Below, in pieces: positions 8,852-17,458 of a stretch of DNA of 64,000 bases. How positions within the stretch are numbered: the stretch's first letter is position 1; the number at the start of each line of letters is the position of its first letter. The stretch lies in the NCBI GenBank assembly GCA_040768925.1, contig JAXGLZ010000001.1, forward strand, positions 868,001-932,000, in the 5' to 3' direction. The translations under genes were made by a program, and so were the position numbers. The notes under the pieces are model-generated. The model ran no database searches, had not been told where the DNA came from, and saw nothing but the letters and a program-made list of their open reading frames with translations. The stretch is from CALNBC01 sp040768925 (GTDB taxonomy: Bacteria > Bacillota > Clostridia > Christensenellales > CALWSW01).

Positions 8852-9917
8852 TACCGGATCGGATATGGAGAGTGTTCCCATGGATAAAAAGACAGACGCT
8901 TTGACCGAAGTGGAAAAGGACGCCCTGGGCGAAATAAGCAATATCTGCATGGGTACCTGCGCGACCACCCTTTCCACGCTGCTTGGCAAAAGGGTGGTGA
9001 TCACCACGCCCAAGGTCGTGATTTCCAGAGGCAACGAGTACCTCAGGGAATACGAGAAGCCCGTCGTCGCGACAGAGGTCGATTACACCCAGGGGCTGGA
9101 CGGCCGCAACGTCTTCCTGCTGAAAAAAGAGGACGCCCTGCTGATCACAAACCTGCTCATGGGCGGGGACCAGACGGAAGAAGAGCTGGCGGACATGTAC
9201 CTCAGCGCGATGAGCGAGGTCATGAACCAGATGGTGGGCGCCTCCTCCACGGCCCTGGCCAATATCTTGAATGTTCACATCAACATCTCGCCCCCGGTAA
9301 CCACGGAATTCTCCCTGGAGGACGAGATCGTGGGGTCCGTCTTCCCAAAAGAGATGCTCGTCAGGATCAGCTTCCTGATGGAGATCGAGGATCTGCTCGT
9401 CAGCAACATCATGCAGTTCATGCCCTTGCGGTTTGCAAAGAAGATGGCGGAATCCCTGCTGATCGATAACGAGCCCGCGCCGGCAGTGGAAAGCAAGCCG
9501 AAAAAAGCGCCCGCGCCCCCAAAGGCCCGGGCGGAAAGCCCCGTGCCCCCCCCTGCCCCGGCGCACCCGGACCCTGAAGAGCAGGAGAAAAAGCCGGTTA
9601 AGATCAGCGCCGCAAGGTTCCAGTCCTTCGACGAGGAGGAAAATGATTTTCAAACGCCGATCCAGCAGCAGAACATGGACCTGATCATCGACGTTCCGCT
9701 GAACGTTACGGTTGTGCTGGGAAGGGCAAAAAAGAGCATAAAAGAAATTCTCGACATGAATCTCGGCTCGGTCATCGTGCTGGACAGGCTGGCGGGCGAA
9801 ATGGTGGACGTGATGGTCAACGGCAAGATGTTCGCCCGGGGCGAGGTCGTGGTGATCGACGACAATTACGGCGTTCGCATCACCGAGGTGATGACGCCCG
9901 GCCGCTTAAAAATGTAG
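8826..9917 (+). CDS. fliY: Flagellar motor switch phosphatase FliY
   Basis: FliY is the Firmicutes C-ring component that fuses a CheC-type CheY-P phosphatase to a FliN domain. An AAGGAGG site about ten bases upstream supports ATG 8826 (363 residues). Two CheC phosphatase motifs of the form D/S-x3-E-x2-N-x22-P are readable: DALGEISN and SAMSEVMN, each with the proline at the right distance. A Pro/Ala/Lys-rich linker (about 215-265) leads to the FliN domain, with LDLIIDVPLNVTVVLGR and GEVVVIDDNYGVRITEV. It is the last gene of the operon here; a terminator follows. Confidence 0.96.
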   Translation: MNTGTSVNDTGSDMESVPMDKKTDALTEVEKDALGEISNICMGTCATTLSTLLGKRVVITTPKVVISRGNEYLREYEKPVVATEVDYTQGLDGRNVFLLKKEDALLITNLLMGGDQTEEELADMYLSAMSEVMNQMVGASSTALANILNVHINISPPVTTEFSLEDEIVGSVFPKEMLVRISFLMEIEDLLVSNIMQFMPLRFAKKMAESLLIDNEPAPAVESKPKKAPAPPKARAESPVPPPAPAHPDPEEQEKKPVKISAARFQSFDEEENDFQTPIQQQNMDLIIDVPLNVTVVLGRAKKSIKEILDMNLGSVIVLDRLAGEMVDVMVNGKMFARGEVVVIDDNYGVRITEVMTPGRLKM

Positions 9918-10000
9918 TTTTGCCCAACGCCGCGCCCGCAAACCCCCGGGAACCTCGCAGCCGGAAGGCGGGGCGCGAAAAAAGATCCGTTTTGCAGTAA

Positions 10001-10033
10001 AAAACCCCCGGCTTTGGTCAGGCCGGGGGTTTT
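10001..10033. terminator. Bidirectional intrinsic terminator between fliY and the aldolase gene
   Basis: A perfect 12-bp inverted repeat (10001-10012 and 10022-10033, arm AAAACCCCCGGC) has T-rich tracts on both outer sides. It ends the flagellar operon on the plus strand and the convergent catabolic operon on the minus strand. Confidence 0.9.
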
Positions 10034-10053
10034 CTTTGGCGTTTTTCGGGCGG

Positions 10054-10707
10054 TTACTTGGGTTTGACCTGACCGTAGGTCTTGAACCGCTGCATCATCA
10101 GCTCCATTTCCTCTCTGGAAAGGAGGTTGGCGCGGCCGGCGACCGTGGCAAGGTAATAGGTTTCGCAGCATTCTTCCATCAGGCTGGCGATGTTGAAGGC
10201 GTTGGGCAGGTCCACCGCCCCGGCCACAAGGCCGTGGTTGGCCAGCAGCACGCAGTAACGATCCTTCATGTATTCAAAGGCGTTTTCCGCGAGCTCCATG
10301 GTGCCGAAGGAGGCATAGGGCGCGCAGCGCACGTCCGGCCCGGCCAGGGCCACAAGGTAGTTGGAGGCGGGCAGCCCCCAGCCCATGGTGGCAAGGGTGG
10401 TGGCGTAGGTGGAATGGGTGTGGACGACGGAATTGATGTCCTCCCGCCTGTGGTAAAAAATCCTGTGCAGTTCGTGCTCGCTGGAGGGTTTTTTGTTGCC
10501 TTCGACCTTCTTGCCGGTGGCGATTTCCAGAACGGCGACATCCTCCGGCGCGGTTTCAAAATAATCCAGGCCGGAAGGGCTGATGGCAAACAGGCCCAAG
10601 GCGCGGTCGGCGACGCTGATGTTCCCGCCCGTGCCCTTTACGAGCCCGGTGGAGCTCATCTTTTTCCCGAATTCGACGACGAGCTCGCGTTCTTTTTGCA
10701 ATAACAT
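10054..10707 (-). CDS. Class II aldolase/adducin family protein
   Basis: This is a zinc-dependent aldolase of the FucA/RhaD/AraD type, cleaving or epimerising a phosphorylated ketose or hydroxyacid. The length of 217 residues matches FucA. The phosphate-binding GTGGNIS begins at residue 25, the catalytic Glu is Glu77 in SSEHELH, and the zinc ligands are His96 and His98 in HTHS plus His158 in ANHGL. GGAGGAACC precedes the ATG. It is the third gene of an operon with an FGGY kinase and a 2-hydroxyacid dehydrogenase, so it probably acts late on a phosphorylated sugar acid or ketose. The substrate cannot be assigned. Confidence 0.88.
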   Translation of the reverse strand: MLLQKERELVVEFGKKMSSTGLVKGTGGNISVADRALGLFAISPSGLDYFETAPEDVAVLEIATGKKVEGNKKPSSEHELHRIFYHRREDINSVVHTHSTYATTLATMGWGLPASNYLVALAGPDVRCAPYASFGTMELAENAFEYMKDRYCVLLANHGLVAGAVDLPNAFNIASLMEECCETYYLATVAGRANLLSREEMELMMQRFKTYGQVKPK

Positions 10708-10735
10708 TCGTGGTTCCTCCGAAAATTTCTGCCGC

Positions 10736-11776
10736 TCAGTATCTGTAGGTATAGAGCATCGGTTCGCCCTTGAAATAGCGGTCGATGTCCGAAAGCAGCA
10801 TGATCGTGTGGTTGGTGATGGCGTCTTTCGTGGCGCCGCCGATGTGGGGCGTCATGGCCACGCGGTCGGCCAGATCGTGCAGGAAGGGGTGATCCTTGGG
10901 CAGGGGCTCTTTTTCATAAACGTCCAGCCCCGCGCCGGCAATGCGGCCTTCGCGCAGCGCGCCGATCAGGGCGGCCTCGTCCACAACGGCGGCCCTGGAG
11001 GTGTTGATGAAATACGCCGTGGGCTTCATCAGGGCGAACCGTTCGGCGTTCATCAGTCCCTTGGTGGAGGGCGAAACCTTGAGGTGGCAGGAAACGAAAT
11101 CGGATTCGGCAAGCAGGGTGTTCAGACCGACCTTGTGCCTTCCGGGGCAGTTGACGTCCACCTCGCTCACATAGGGGTCATAAAGCAGCACGTTCATGCC
11201 GAAGGCCCCGGCGATGTCGCCCACCCTTTTGCCGATGGACCCGTAGCCGACGATCCCCAGGGTCTTGTTCTTCAGGTCGCAGCCCTTGAACACGGCATAG
11301 GGGCTGTCCGCGCCCGCGCCCCAGACAACGTCCGCCCGCAGGCCTTCCTTGACCTTCAGCTCGCCGCCGCCGGCCGGGCCAAGGAATTGGCCGTTATGCA
11401 TCGCGCGGTAGGCGGCGTGCACGTTCCTTGCGCAGCAAAGCATCAGGCAGATCGTCATTTCCGCTGCGGAATCGGAGTTCCTGCCCGGAGTGTAGATCAC
11501 GGGGATGCCGCGCGCCTTCGCGTGGGCAACGTCGATGTTTACGGGGGTGGCCCTGGTGCAGGCCACCAGCTTCAGGTTTGGGGCGGCGTCCATGACTGCG
11601 GCGGTGACGTCGTCATAGGAGACGATGATGATGTCGGCCCCTGCGGCCAGCTCGATCATTTCCTCGTCGGTCAGCTTTCCGCCGCCAACCGCCGTTCCGG
11701 CCATGCGGACTTCGCCCAGGGCGTTGATCTGGCCGAGCATCTTCTCGTCGTGTTCCGCGGTAAAGAGGATTTTCAT
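10736..11776 (-). CDS. D-isomer-specific 2-hydroxyacid dehydrogenase
   Basis: This is an NAD-dependent dehydrogenase of the SerA/phosphoglycerate dehydrogenase superfamily. The ATG at 11776 (MKILFTAEHDEKML) has TAAGGAG upstream; an in-frame ATG at 11824 would overlap the kinase gene. The Rossmann motif is GIVGYGSIGKRV. The substrate-binding arginine is in NTSRAAVVDE, Asp/Glu in GAGLDVYEKEPL, and the catalytic His in MTPHIGG. It lies between a sugar kinase and an aldolase. The context suggests oxidation of a sugar-derived hydroxyacid rather than serine synthesis, and the ACT domain of SerA is absent. Confidence 0.88.
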   Translation of the reverse strand: MKILFTAEHDEKMLGQINALGEVRMAGTAVGGGKLTDEEMIELAAGADIIIVSYDDVTAAVMDAAPNLKLVACTRATPVNIDVAHAKARGIPVIYTPGRNSDSAAEMTICLMLCCARNVHAAYRAMHNGQFLGPAGGGELKVKEGLRADVVWGAGADSPYAVFKGCDLKNKTLGIVGYGSIGKRVGDIAGAFGMNVLLYDPYVSEVDVNCPGRHKVGLNTLLAESDFVSCHLKVSPSTKGLMNAERFALMKPTAYFINTSRAAVVDEAALIGALREGRIAGAGLDVYEKEPLPKDHPFLHDLADRVAMTPHIGGATKDAITNHTIMLLSDIDRYFKGEPMLYTYRY

Positions 11777-11804
11777 GTTGTCGGTATGCTCCTTAGGGTA
11801 TTGA

Positions 11805-13322
11805 TCAGGAAAATTTCTTGACAATGGCCTCGCGCTGATGCCACAGGTCCATATTGGCGATGCGGCTGGCGCGGAAGATCTTGTAGAGCTCGTCGTAAAC
11901 GGGCACGTTCTTCGGGTTGGGCGCGAAGCTGGACTTGACCTTGCAGAGCTTCAGCGCGGCGTCGTTGATATCGCTGTAAACGCCCATGCACACGCCGGCG
12001 AGCACGGCCGCGCCCTTGGCGCCGAACTCGGTGCCCTCGGAGAGGACGGTGGTGCGGCCGGTGACGTCCGCGATGATCTGCGCCCACATCTCGGATTTGC
12101 TGCCGCCGCCGGCCAGGTAGATGTTGCCCATCTCCTTGACGCCGTATAAGCAGTCCTTGATGGTAAAGGCCACGCCTTCATACACGGCCTTGACCATGTG
12201 CCAGCGGGTGGAATGGGTGGACAGGCCGAAGAAGCCGGCGCGCGCGTCGGGATTGTAGAAGGGGCAGCGCTCGCCCGCGGGGGTGATGTAGGGGTGGTAG
12301 ACGATGCCGCCGCTTCCCGCGGGAAGGTCCTTGATGTTCTTCTCGATTTCGGCAAAGTCGGAGGTGTTGGAGATGTTCTCGATCACCCAGTCGAGGTTGG
12401 GGGTGCCGGCCATGGTGGCCAGGATGTTGATGCACAAACCGTCCTTGGGATGGCGCACGTGGCTGGCGTTGATGTCCGACCCGGGAACGAGGGTATTCAG
12501 GTCGCAGACCACGCCGGTGCAACAGGTGGTGCCCAGAATGGCGTAAATATCGCCCACGTTGACCGCGTTCACGCCCACCATGGTGATGGTGACGTCCAGC
12601 GCGCCGCCCACGACCGTGGTGCCCACGGCAAGGCCGGTTTCCTTTGCGGCCTGTTCGGTGATCTCGCCCGCTTTTTCATAGCTCTTGATGATGGGCGGCA
12701 TATATTGCAGCAGATCGCTGATGCCCAGCGCCTCGAAGCACTCGGTGTTGTAGCGGCCTTCCTTGATGTTCAGCGTGGAAACGGAAGCGTCCGTGGTTTC
12801 AAGGTTGCGGTTGCCGGTCAGGCGGAAGCGCACCCAGTCCTTGCAGTTGAGCACGGTGTTGCCCGGCTGGAAAATTTCGGGGGTGTGCTTTTTGTACCAG
12901 GCGAGCTGCAACAGGGTGTTCGAAACCGTGGATTTTGAGCCGTTGATGCTGAAAATATACTGGAACAGTTCCTTGTTCTCGTTGGTCATGTAATCGAGTA
13001 TTTCGGAGGCCCGGCCGTCCGACCACAAAGAGGCGCGCTTGACGGGGTTGCCGTCCTTGTCGATCATCCAAACGCCCTCGCCCTGGCCGGATAATCCGAC
13101 GCCCAGCACGTCCTCGGGCTTGGCGATGCCGGAATCCATGATTCCCTTGATGCAGCGCGCGCACTGGTCGTAAACCTGGATCATGTCCTGTTCCTGCCAG
13201 TTGCTGTTGAAGGTGATGACGTCGGTGGGCTCGTTCTTGACGAGGATTTCGTTGCCGTCCAGGTCGAACAGCACCGCCTTGACATTGGACGTGCCGACGT
13301 CCAGCCCGATCAAATACTTCAT
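11805..13322 (-). CDS. FGGY-family carbohydrate kinase
   Basis: This is an ATP-dependent sugar or polyol kinase of the FGGY family (xylulokinase, L-xylulose/erythritol kinase-like). The 505-residue length is normal. It opens MKYLIGLDVGTSNVKAVLFD, the first ATPase-fold phosphate loop. The second-domain signatures GGALDVTITMVGVNAVNVGDIYAILGTT and YLAGGGSKSEMWAQIIADVTGR are present. It is the first gene of the operon, with a sigma-A-like promoter at 13431-13460 and an AAGGAG site. Together with the dehydrogenase and class II aldolase it forms a compact catabolic module without a transporter gene. The substrate is not predictable from sequence alone. Confidence 0.92.
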   Translation of the reverse strand: MKYLIGLDVGTSNVKAVLFDLDGNEILVKNEPTDVITFNSNWQEQDMIQVYDQCARCIKGIMDSGIAKPEDVLGVGLSGQGEGVWMIDKDGNPVKRASLWSDGRASEILDYMTNENKELFQYIFSINGSKSTVSNTLLQLAWYKKHTPEIFQPGNTVLNCKDWVRFRLTGNRNLETTDASVSTLNIKEGRYNTECFEALGISDLLQYMPPIIKSYEKAGEITEQAAKETGLAVGTTVVGGALDVTITMVGVNAVNVGDIYAILGTTCCTGVVCDLNTLVPGSDINASHVRHPKDGLCINILATMAGTPNLDWVIENISNTSDFAEIEKNIKDLPAGSGGIVYHPYITPAGERCPFYNPDARAGFFGLSTHSTRWHMVKAVYEGVAFTIKDCLYGVKEMGNIYLAGGGSKSEMWAQIIADVTGRTTVLSEGTEFGAKGAAVLAGVCMGVYSDINDAALKLCKVKSSFAPNPKNVPVYDELYKIFRASRIANMDLWHQREAIVKKFS

Positions 13323-13430
13323 TTTCGTTTCTCCTTAAGAATGATTTTGTTTCGAAAGGCTGCGAAGGTAGAACTTTTATTCAAGATCGTGAAAATTTAG
13401 TTTTTTGACTGTGATTTGTTTTCAAAGCAG

Positions 13431-13460
13431 ATAATAACATAATGATACGTTTCTTGTCAA
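13431..13460 (-). promoter_or_regulatory. Sigma-A-like promoter of the kinase operon
   Basis: Read on the minus strand, TTGACA (13460-13455) and TATTAT (13436-13431) are separated by 18 bases. The start site would lie about 100 bases before the kinase ATG, leaving room for an operator in this AT-rich leader. Confidence 0.6.
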
Positions 13461-13605
13461 CAGCGGCGGAGAAATATTATTTTAACAAGATGCGGCCGGG
13501 CATTGGATTTTTTTCTCATAAAGGTTAAAATTGTGGTAAGAACTGTCACAGCAAATCGGCGTGCGCCGGTTGGACCGGTCGGAGCGCTTTAGGAGGGCGG
13601 GGAGC

Positions 13606-15108
13606 ATGAAACTGGCGGACGGAAAAAGCATGAAGGAAGCGGACGAGCGGGCGATCCAAGATTTTGGCATTCCCTCGATCAAGCTGATGGAAAACGCAGC
13701 CGCGGCCCTCGCGAAAAAGGCGGCAGAGCTGGCAAGGGGCAACAAGAGCGCCCTGATTTTTTGCGGATCGGGGAACAACGGGGGGGACGGGGTCGGGGCG
13801 GCCGCCGTTTTGCTGGGCATGGGGTTCAAAGTCCGCGCGCTGCTCGTGGGGGACCGGCAAAAGCTTTCGAAGGACTGCGCGGAAATGGCGCGCAGGCTGC
13901 TCTGCCTGGGCGGCGCGCTCGAGGCGTTCGACGAAAAGGAGGACTATTCCCCCGATTCCTGCGGCGTTTTGGTGGACGCGATGTTCGGCACGGGGTTCCG
14001 GGGCGCTCTTTTTGGCAGCGCAGCCGCGGCAACGGAGCTTATGAACCGTTCAAAAACCCCGACGGTCGCTGCGGACATTCCCAGCGGCGTGCATGCGGAT
14101 ACGGGGGCGGTCTTGGGCCCCGCGGTCCTGGCGGAGGCCACCGTTGCCTTTTCCCTGCCGAAGATCGGCCATTTTGTGGAGCCGGGCTGCGTTTTTGCCG
14201 GTGAGCTGACCGTTGCGGATATCGGCGTTCCCAAAGAGCTGCTGAGCGGGGTTTCCACCGGGGTTTTTGCCGTTTGCGGGGCGGAACTGCCCAAAAGACC
14301 CAGGGTCAGCCACAAAGGGGATTTTGGCAGGGTTTTCGTTTGCGGCGGCTGCGTCGGGTATACGGGCGCGCCCACCCTTTGCGCCCACGCGGCGGTGCGC
14401 TCCGGCGCGGGGCTTGTTTATCTCGGCGTTCCGAAGGATATATATGCGATCACCGCAGCCAAAAATGACGTGGCCATGCCGTTTCCCCTGGCCGGGGACG
14501 GTTCCGGCCGCCTTGGGGGGGATGCCCTTTCCCAGATGCTCGAACGGGCGGAGGCCTGCGACGTGGCGGCCCTTGGCCCCGGACTGGGCAGGAGCGAGGA
14601 GCTGACGGGGCTTGTCCGCGCGTTTGTCCGGCAGGCGCAAACCAGGCTTGTGCTGGATGCCGACGCGCTCTTCGCCATGGACGGGGAAGCCCTGGCCGCG
14701 CTGAAGCGCCCCGCCGTGCTGACGCCCCACGAAGGGGAGTTTGCCCGGCTTTTCTGGCCCGTTTCAGACAGGTTGAACGACGCGAAAAAAGCCGCCCGGG
14801 AATCGGGCTGCGTCGTGGTGCTCAAGGGGCACAGAACGATCGCCGCTTTTCCGGACGGCGAGGCCTTCGTCAACACCACCGGCAACCCGGGAATGGCAAA
14901 GGGCGGCACCGGGGATGTTCTTGCCGGCGTGATCGCCGCGCTTTTATGCGTACTTCCGGAAAAGCGGGCCGTTCCCTTTGCGGTCTGGCTGCACGGAAGG
15001 GCGGGGGACCTCTGCGCAGAAAAGCTGGGCGAGTACGCCATGACCGCCGGCGATCTGATCGAAACCCTGCCTTTCGCCTTTTTGGAACAGGCGAGCAGGC
15101 AGGGCTGA
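13606..15108 (+). CDS. nnrD: Bifunctional NAD(P)H-hydrate epimerase / ADP-dependent NAD(P)HX dehydratase
   Basis: This enzyme repairs hydrated NADH and NADPH. ATG 13606 with AGGAGG upstream gives 500 residues. The N-terminal YjeF_N epimerase domain (about 1-210) has CGSGNNGGDG and DAMFGTGFRG. The C-terminal ribokinase-like dehydratase domain (about 225-495) has GPGLGRS, LTPHEGEF and the catalytic GMAKGGTGDVLAG. Fusion of the two activities is common in bacteria. It is a single gene, divergent from the kinase operon and convergent with sigK. An alternative symbol is nnr. Confidence 0.95.
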   Translation: MKLADGKSMKEADERAIQDFGIPSIKLMENAAAALAKKAAELARGNKSALIFCGSGNNGGDGVGAAAVLLGMGFKVRALLVGDRQKLSKDCAEMARRLLCLGGALEAFDEKEDYSPDSCGVLVDAMFGTGFRGALFGSAAAATELMNRSKTPTVAADIPSGVHADTGAVLGPAVLAEATVAFSLPKIGHFVEPGCVFAGELTVADIGVPKELLSGVSTGVFAVCGAELPKRPRVSHKGDFGRVFVCGGCVGYTGAPTLCAHAAVRSGAGLVYLGVPKDIYAITAAKNDVAMPFPLAGDGSGRLGGDALSQMLERAEACDVAALGPGLGRSEELTGLVRAFVRQAQTRLVLDADALFAMDGEALAALKRPAVLTPHEGEFARLFWPVSDRLNDAKKAARESGCVVVLKGHRTIAAFPDGEAFVNTTGNPGMAKGGTGDVLAGVIAALLCVLPEKRAVPFAVWLHGRAGDLCAEKLGEYAMTAGDLIETLPFAFLEQASRQG

Positions 15109-15159
15109 AGAGAACAGCGGGGCGGCTCACGCGCCGATTGCCGAAACGGGCGCGAAAGG

Positions 15160-15843
15160 TTAGACCTTCATGACCTCCAGCAGGCGGTTCAGCGCCCGTT
15201 TTTCGATGCGGGAAACATAGGAGCGGGAGATCCCCAGCATTTCCGCGACCTCTCTCTGGGGAAGGCAGGGCCGGTCCGTAAGACCGTAGCGCAGCGTGAT
15301 CACCACTTTTTCCCGGGGGGAAAGGCAGGCGTCAATGGCTTCGAACATGCGGGAGACGTCGATCCTTTTTTCCACCTCGTCCGGCACCATGGAGGCTCCC
15401 GTTCCCATGATGTCCACCAGAGTGATTTCGTTGCCCTCGTTGTCCGTTCCGATGGTGGCGTTCAGCGAAACCTCCTTTTTGCGCTTTTTCCCCGCGCGAA
15501 GGGACATCAGAACCTCGTTCTGAATGCAGCGCGCCGCGTAGGTCGCAAGGGCGGCCCCTTTGTCTGCGTCGAAGGTGGAAACGGCTTTGATCAGCCCGAT
15601 GGTGCCGATGGAGATCAGGTCGTCCATGTCGGTTTCCGGCGTGGCGAATTTTTTTGCGACGTGGGCCACGAGGCGAAGATTGTGGCTGATGAGCTTTGCC
15701 CTGGCGGCTTCGTCGCCTTTTTGCATGGCTTCGACGGCTTTTCGCTCCTCTTCCGGGGAAAGGGGGTCCGGAAACGAGCTGCCGGAAGAAACATAGGCGG
15801 CAAAAAAGAAAACGTCCTTGAGAAAGAGCAGTATATCAAGCAT
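15160..15843 (-). CDS. sigK: Sporulation sigma factor, pro-sigma-K
   Basis: This is the late mother-cell sigma factor. The 227 residues include a hydrophobic N-terminal pro-sequence (LDILLFLKDVFFFAAYVSS) aligned by eye with Bacillus pro-sigma-K, then FPDPLSPEEE. Region 2 follows (HNLRLVAHVAKKFATPETDMDDLISIGTIGLIKAV), and region 4 ends LGISRSYVSRIEKRAL. The Cys-containing TYAARCIQNEVLM block is typical of SigK/SigE. The gene is uninterrupted; no skin-type insertion is present. The retained pro-sequence predicts processing by SpoIVFB elsewhere. This is direct evidence for a sporulating ancestor or host. Confidence 0.95.
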   Translation of the reverse strand: MLDILLFLKDVFFFAAYVSSGSSFPDPLSPEEERKAVEAMQKGDEAARAKLISHNLRLVAHVAKKFATPETDMDDLISIGTIGLIKAVSTFDADKGAALATYAARCIQNEVLMSLRAGKKRKKEVSLNATIGTDNEGNEITLVDIMGTGASMVPDEVEKRIDVSRMFEAIDACLSPREKVVITLRYGLTDRPCLPQREVAEMLGISRSYVSRIEKRALNRLLEVMKV

Positions 15844-15861
15844 GGCGTCATCCTCCTATAT

Positions 15862-15890
15862 AGAGTATGGCGCGAGGGGCCTTTGGATGA
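15862..15890 (-). promoter_or_regulatory. Possible sigma-E promoter of sigK
   Basis: On the minus strand a -10-like CATACTCT (15869-15862) lies 15 bases after TCATCC (15890-15885). This resembles the sigma-E pattern (-10 CATACANT). sigK is sigma-E dependent in Bacillus. The -35 match is imperfect and the leader would be very short. Confidence 0.35.
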
Positions 15891-16029
15891 TGGCGCAAAT
15901 CGCTTCCGCCTTGTTCATCGCACCCCAACAAAAAAAGCACCGCGAAAGATCGGGCGCCCGCAATGGCGAAGGATGAACAAAGCCATGGTCAGGATGGGAG
16001 GGCAGATTGGAGAAAAGCTGCCGCCGGAT

Positions 16030-16602
16030 CTATGACGACAGCCCGGGGACCGCTTTTTTCAGCCGCTTTGCGGCGGGGACGATGAGCGCGGCGCTTAAAA
16101 GGTCTCCGCCGATCGTGTTCAGGAAGAACGCGGCCGCGACCTTTTCGGGGTCAAGGGGGATGCGCAGCACGGTTTTTGCCAGCAGCGCGTAATAGGCGAT
16201 GCCCGCGGCGTAGGTGACAAGAATCCCGGAGACAGACGCGGCAAAAAGCCGGGAATTGGAGGGGATCCCCCTGTTCGCGACCGCCCCGGTGAGCGCGGCG
16301 GCGGCGACGAACCCCAGCAGGTAGCCAAAAGTCGGCTGAAGAACATAGGCCGGTCCGCCGCCCTGGGTGAACACGGGCAGCCCGGCCAGGCCGATGAAAA
16401 CATACAAAAAGGCGGAAAGCGCCCCCCGCCGGCAGCCGAGCAGCAATCCGGCCAGGCACACGAAGGGAAGCTGCATGGTAAAAGGGACCAGGGGCAGCGG
16501 GATGCGCAAAAACGCGCCGACCGCGATCAGCGCGGCGAAAAGCGCGCACAAGACAAGGTCCCGGACCGAAAAAGCGGTTGTTTTTTCAGCGGTCGTCTTC
16601 AC
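16030..16602 (-). CDS. bioY: Biotin ECF transporter substrate-binding protein BioY
   Basis: BioY is an integral membrane S component for biotin uptake, working alone or with a shared ECF energising module. The 190 residues contain about six hydrophobic helices. The family blocks IPLPLVPFTMQLPFVCLAGLLLG and GGGPAYVLQPTFGYLLGF are clear. The start overlaps the birA end by 17 bases, so ligase and transporter are coupled. No ECF ATPase genes are in the window. Biotin supplied here serves the AccB of the adjacent cluster. Confidence 0.95.
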   Translation of the reverse strand: MKTTAEKTTAFSVRDLVLCALFAALIAVGAFLRIPLPLVPFTMQLPFVCLAGLLLGCRRGALSAFLYVFIGLAGLPVFTQGGGPAYVLQPTFGYLLGFVAAAALTGAVANRGIPSNSRLFAASVSGILVTYAAGIAYYALLAKTVLRIPLDPEKVAAAFFLNTIGGDLLSAALIVPAAKRLKKAVPGLSS

Positions 16603-17398
16603 GGATGGTAATCTCCCCGCTCAGCAAGGTTTCTTTGGTACCGTCCGGGTATTTTACGCAGAGCCCGGCGCGCTCATCGATGCCAAGCACGGCGGCGGGG
16701 CGGGTTTTGCCGCTTTGCAGCACCAGAACGCTTTTGCCGGTCAGCACGCTGCGTTCGCGGTATTCCGAAAGAAACCGCCTGTGCGGCATGTCAAAAAGCT
16801 GCGCGTGCAGCGCGTTGAGCAGCGCCGCGGCGGCCCCGGCGAAAGACGCCCCCGATTCCCCGTCCAAAAACAATGCGCCGGCGTTCGGCAGTTTTTGCGG
16901 GAACCCGCCCGTTGGCGGATACAGGTTCAGCCCGACGCCGATCACCACAAAATCGAACCGCCCGTTTTGACCGATCGCCGCTTCGGTCAGGATCCCGCAG
17001 ACTTTTTTGCCCCCGAGCAGCAGGTCGTTCGGCCATTTGATGCCGCAATCCAGCCGGCAAAGCGCGGAAACGGCCCGGCAGACCGCCACGGCCGCCGCGG
17101 CGGTAAACAGGCCGGCGTCGGCCGCGCCGCAATCCGGCCGCAGCAAAAGAGAAAGGTAGACGCCGCCCTCCGGGGAGTGGAATTCGCGCCCCAAGCGGCC
17201 GCGGCCTTTGCTTTGCCGCAGGGCGAGCACCGCGGTCCATGCGGGGGCGCCGCTTGCGCCAAGAACCTTCGCCCGGTCGTTGGTGGAGCCGATTTCCCCG
17301 TGGACCTCCAAAAAAAACGGATGCCCCCGTTCCAGGCGGGCAAGAACGTCCCGCCTGACCTCAAAGATGGAAGCGGATTCGGGTCTTGTTTCGTTCAT
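16586..17398 (-). CDS. birA: Biotin--[acetyl-CoA carboxylase] ligase BirA (no DNA-binding domain)
   Basis: BirA attaches biotin to the AccB lysine. The 270 residues contain the catalytic signature SKGRGRLGREFHSPEGGVYLS (about 62-83) and KWPNDLLLGGKKVCGILTE (about 138-155), followed by the C-terminal SH3-like cap. There is no N-terminal helix-turn-helix, so it is a monofunctional ligase without repressor function. It is downstream of the fatty-acid operon after a weak terminator and is coupled to bioY. Confidence 0.94.
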   Translation of the reverse strand: MNETRPESASIFEVRRDVLARLERGHPFFLEVHGEIGSTNDRAKVLGASGAPAWTAVLALRQSKGRGRLGREFHSPEGGVYLSLLLRPDCGAADAGLFTAAAAVAVCRAVSALCRLDCGIKWPNDLLLGGKKVCGILTEAAIGQNGRFDFVVIGVGLNLYPPTGGFPQKLPNAGALFLDGESGASFAGAAAALLNALHAQLFDMPHRRFLSEYRERSVLTGKSVLVLQSGKTRPAAVLGIDERAGLCVKYPDGTKETLLSGEITIREDDR

Positions 17399-17411
17399 TG
17401 CGGCTCCTCAA

Positions 17412-17445
17412 CAAAAAAGGGGGCCAAACGGTTTGTTCGCGCCCC
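17412..17445 (-). terminator. Weak intrinsic terminator between fabT and birA
   Basis: On the minus strand a short GC stem (GGGGC/GCCCC, 17445-17441 and 17424-17420), with a loop that could fold further, is followed by six T residues (17417-17412). It may give partial read-through from the fatty-acid operon into birA-bioY. Confidence 0.45.
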
Positions 17446-17458
17446 ATTGACGGTTTGT

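Noticed and set aside
15160..15843. skin-type insertion in sigK
   Set aside because: The frame is continuous from the pro-sequence to region 4; no recombinase or att-like sequence is present.
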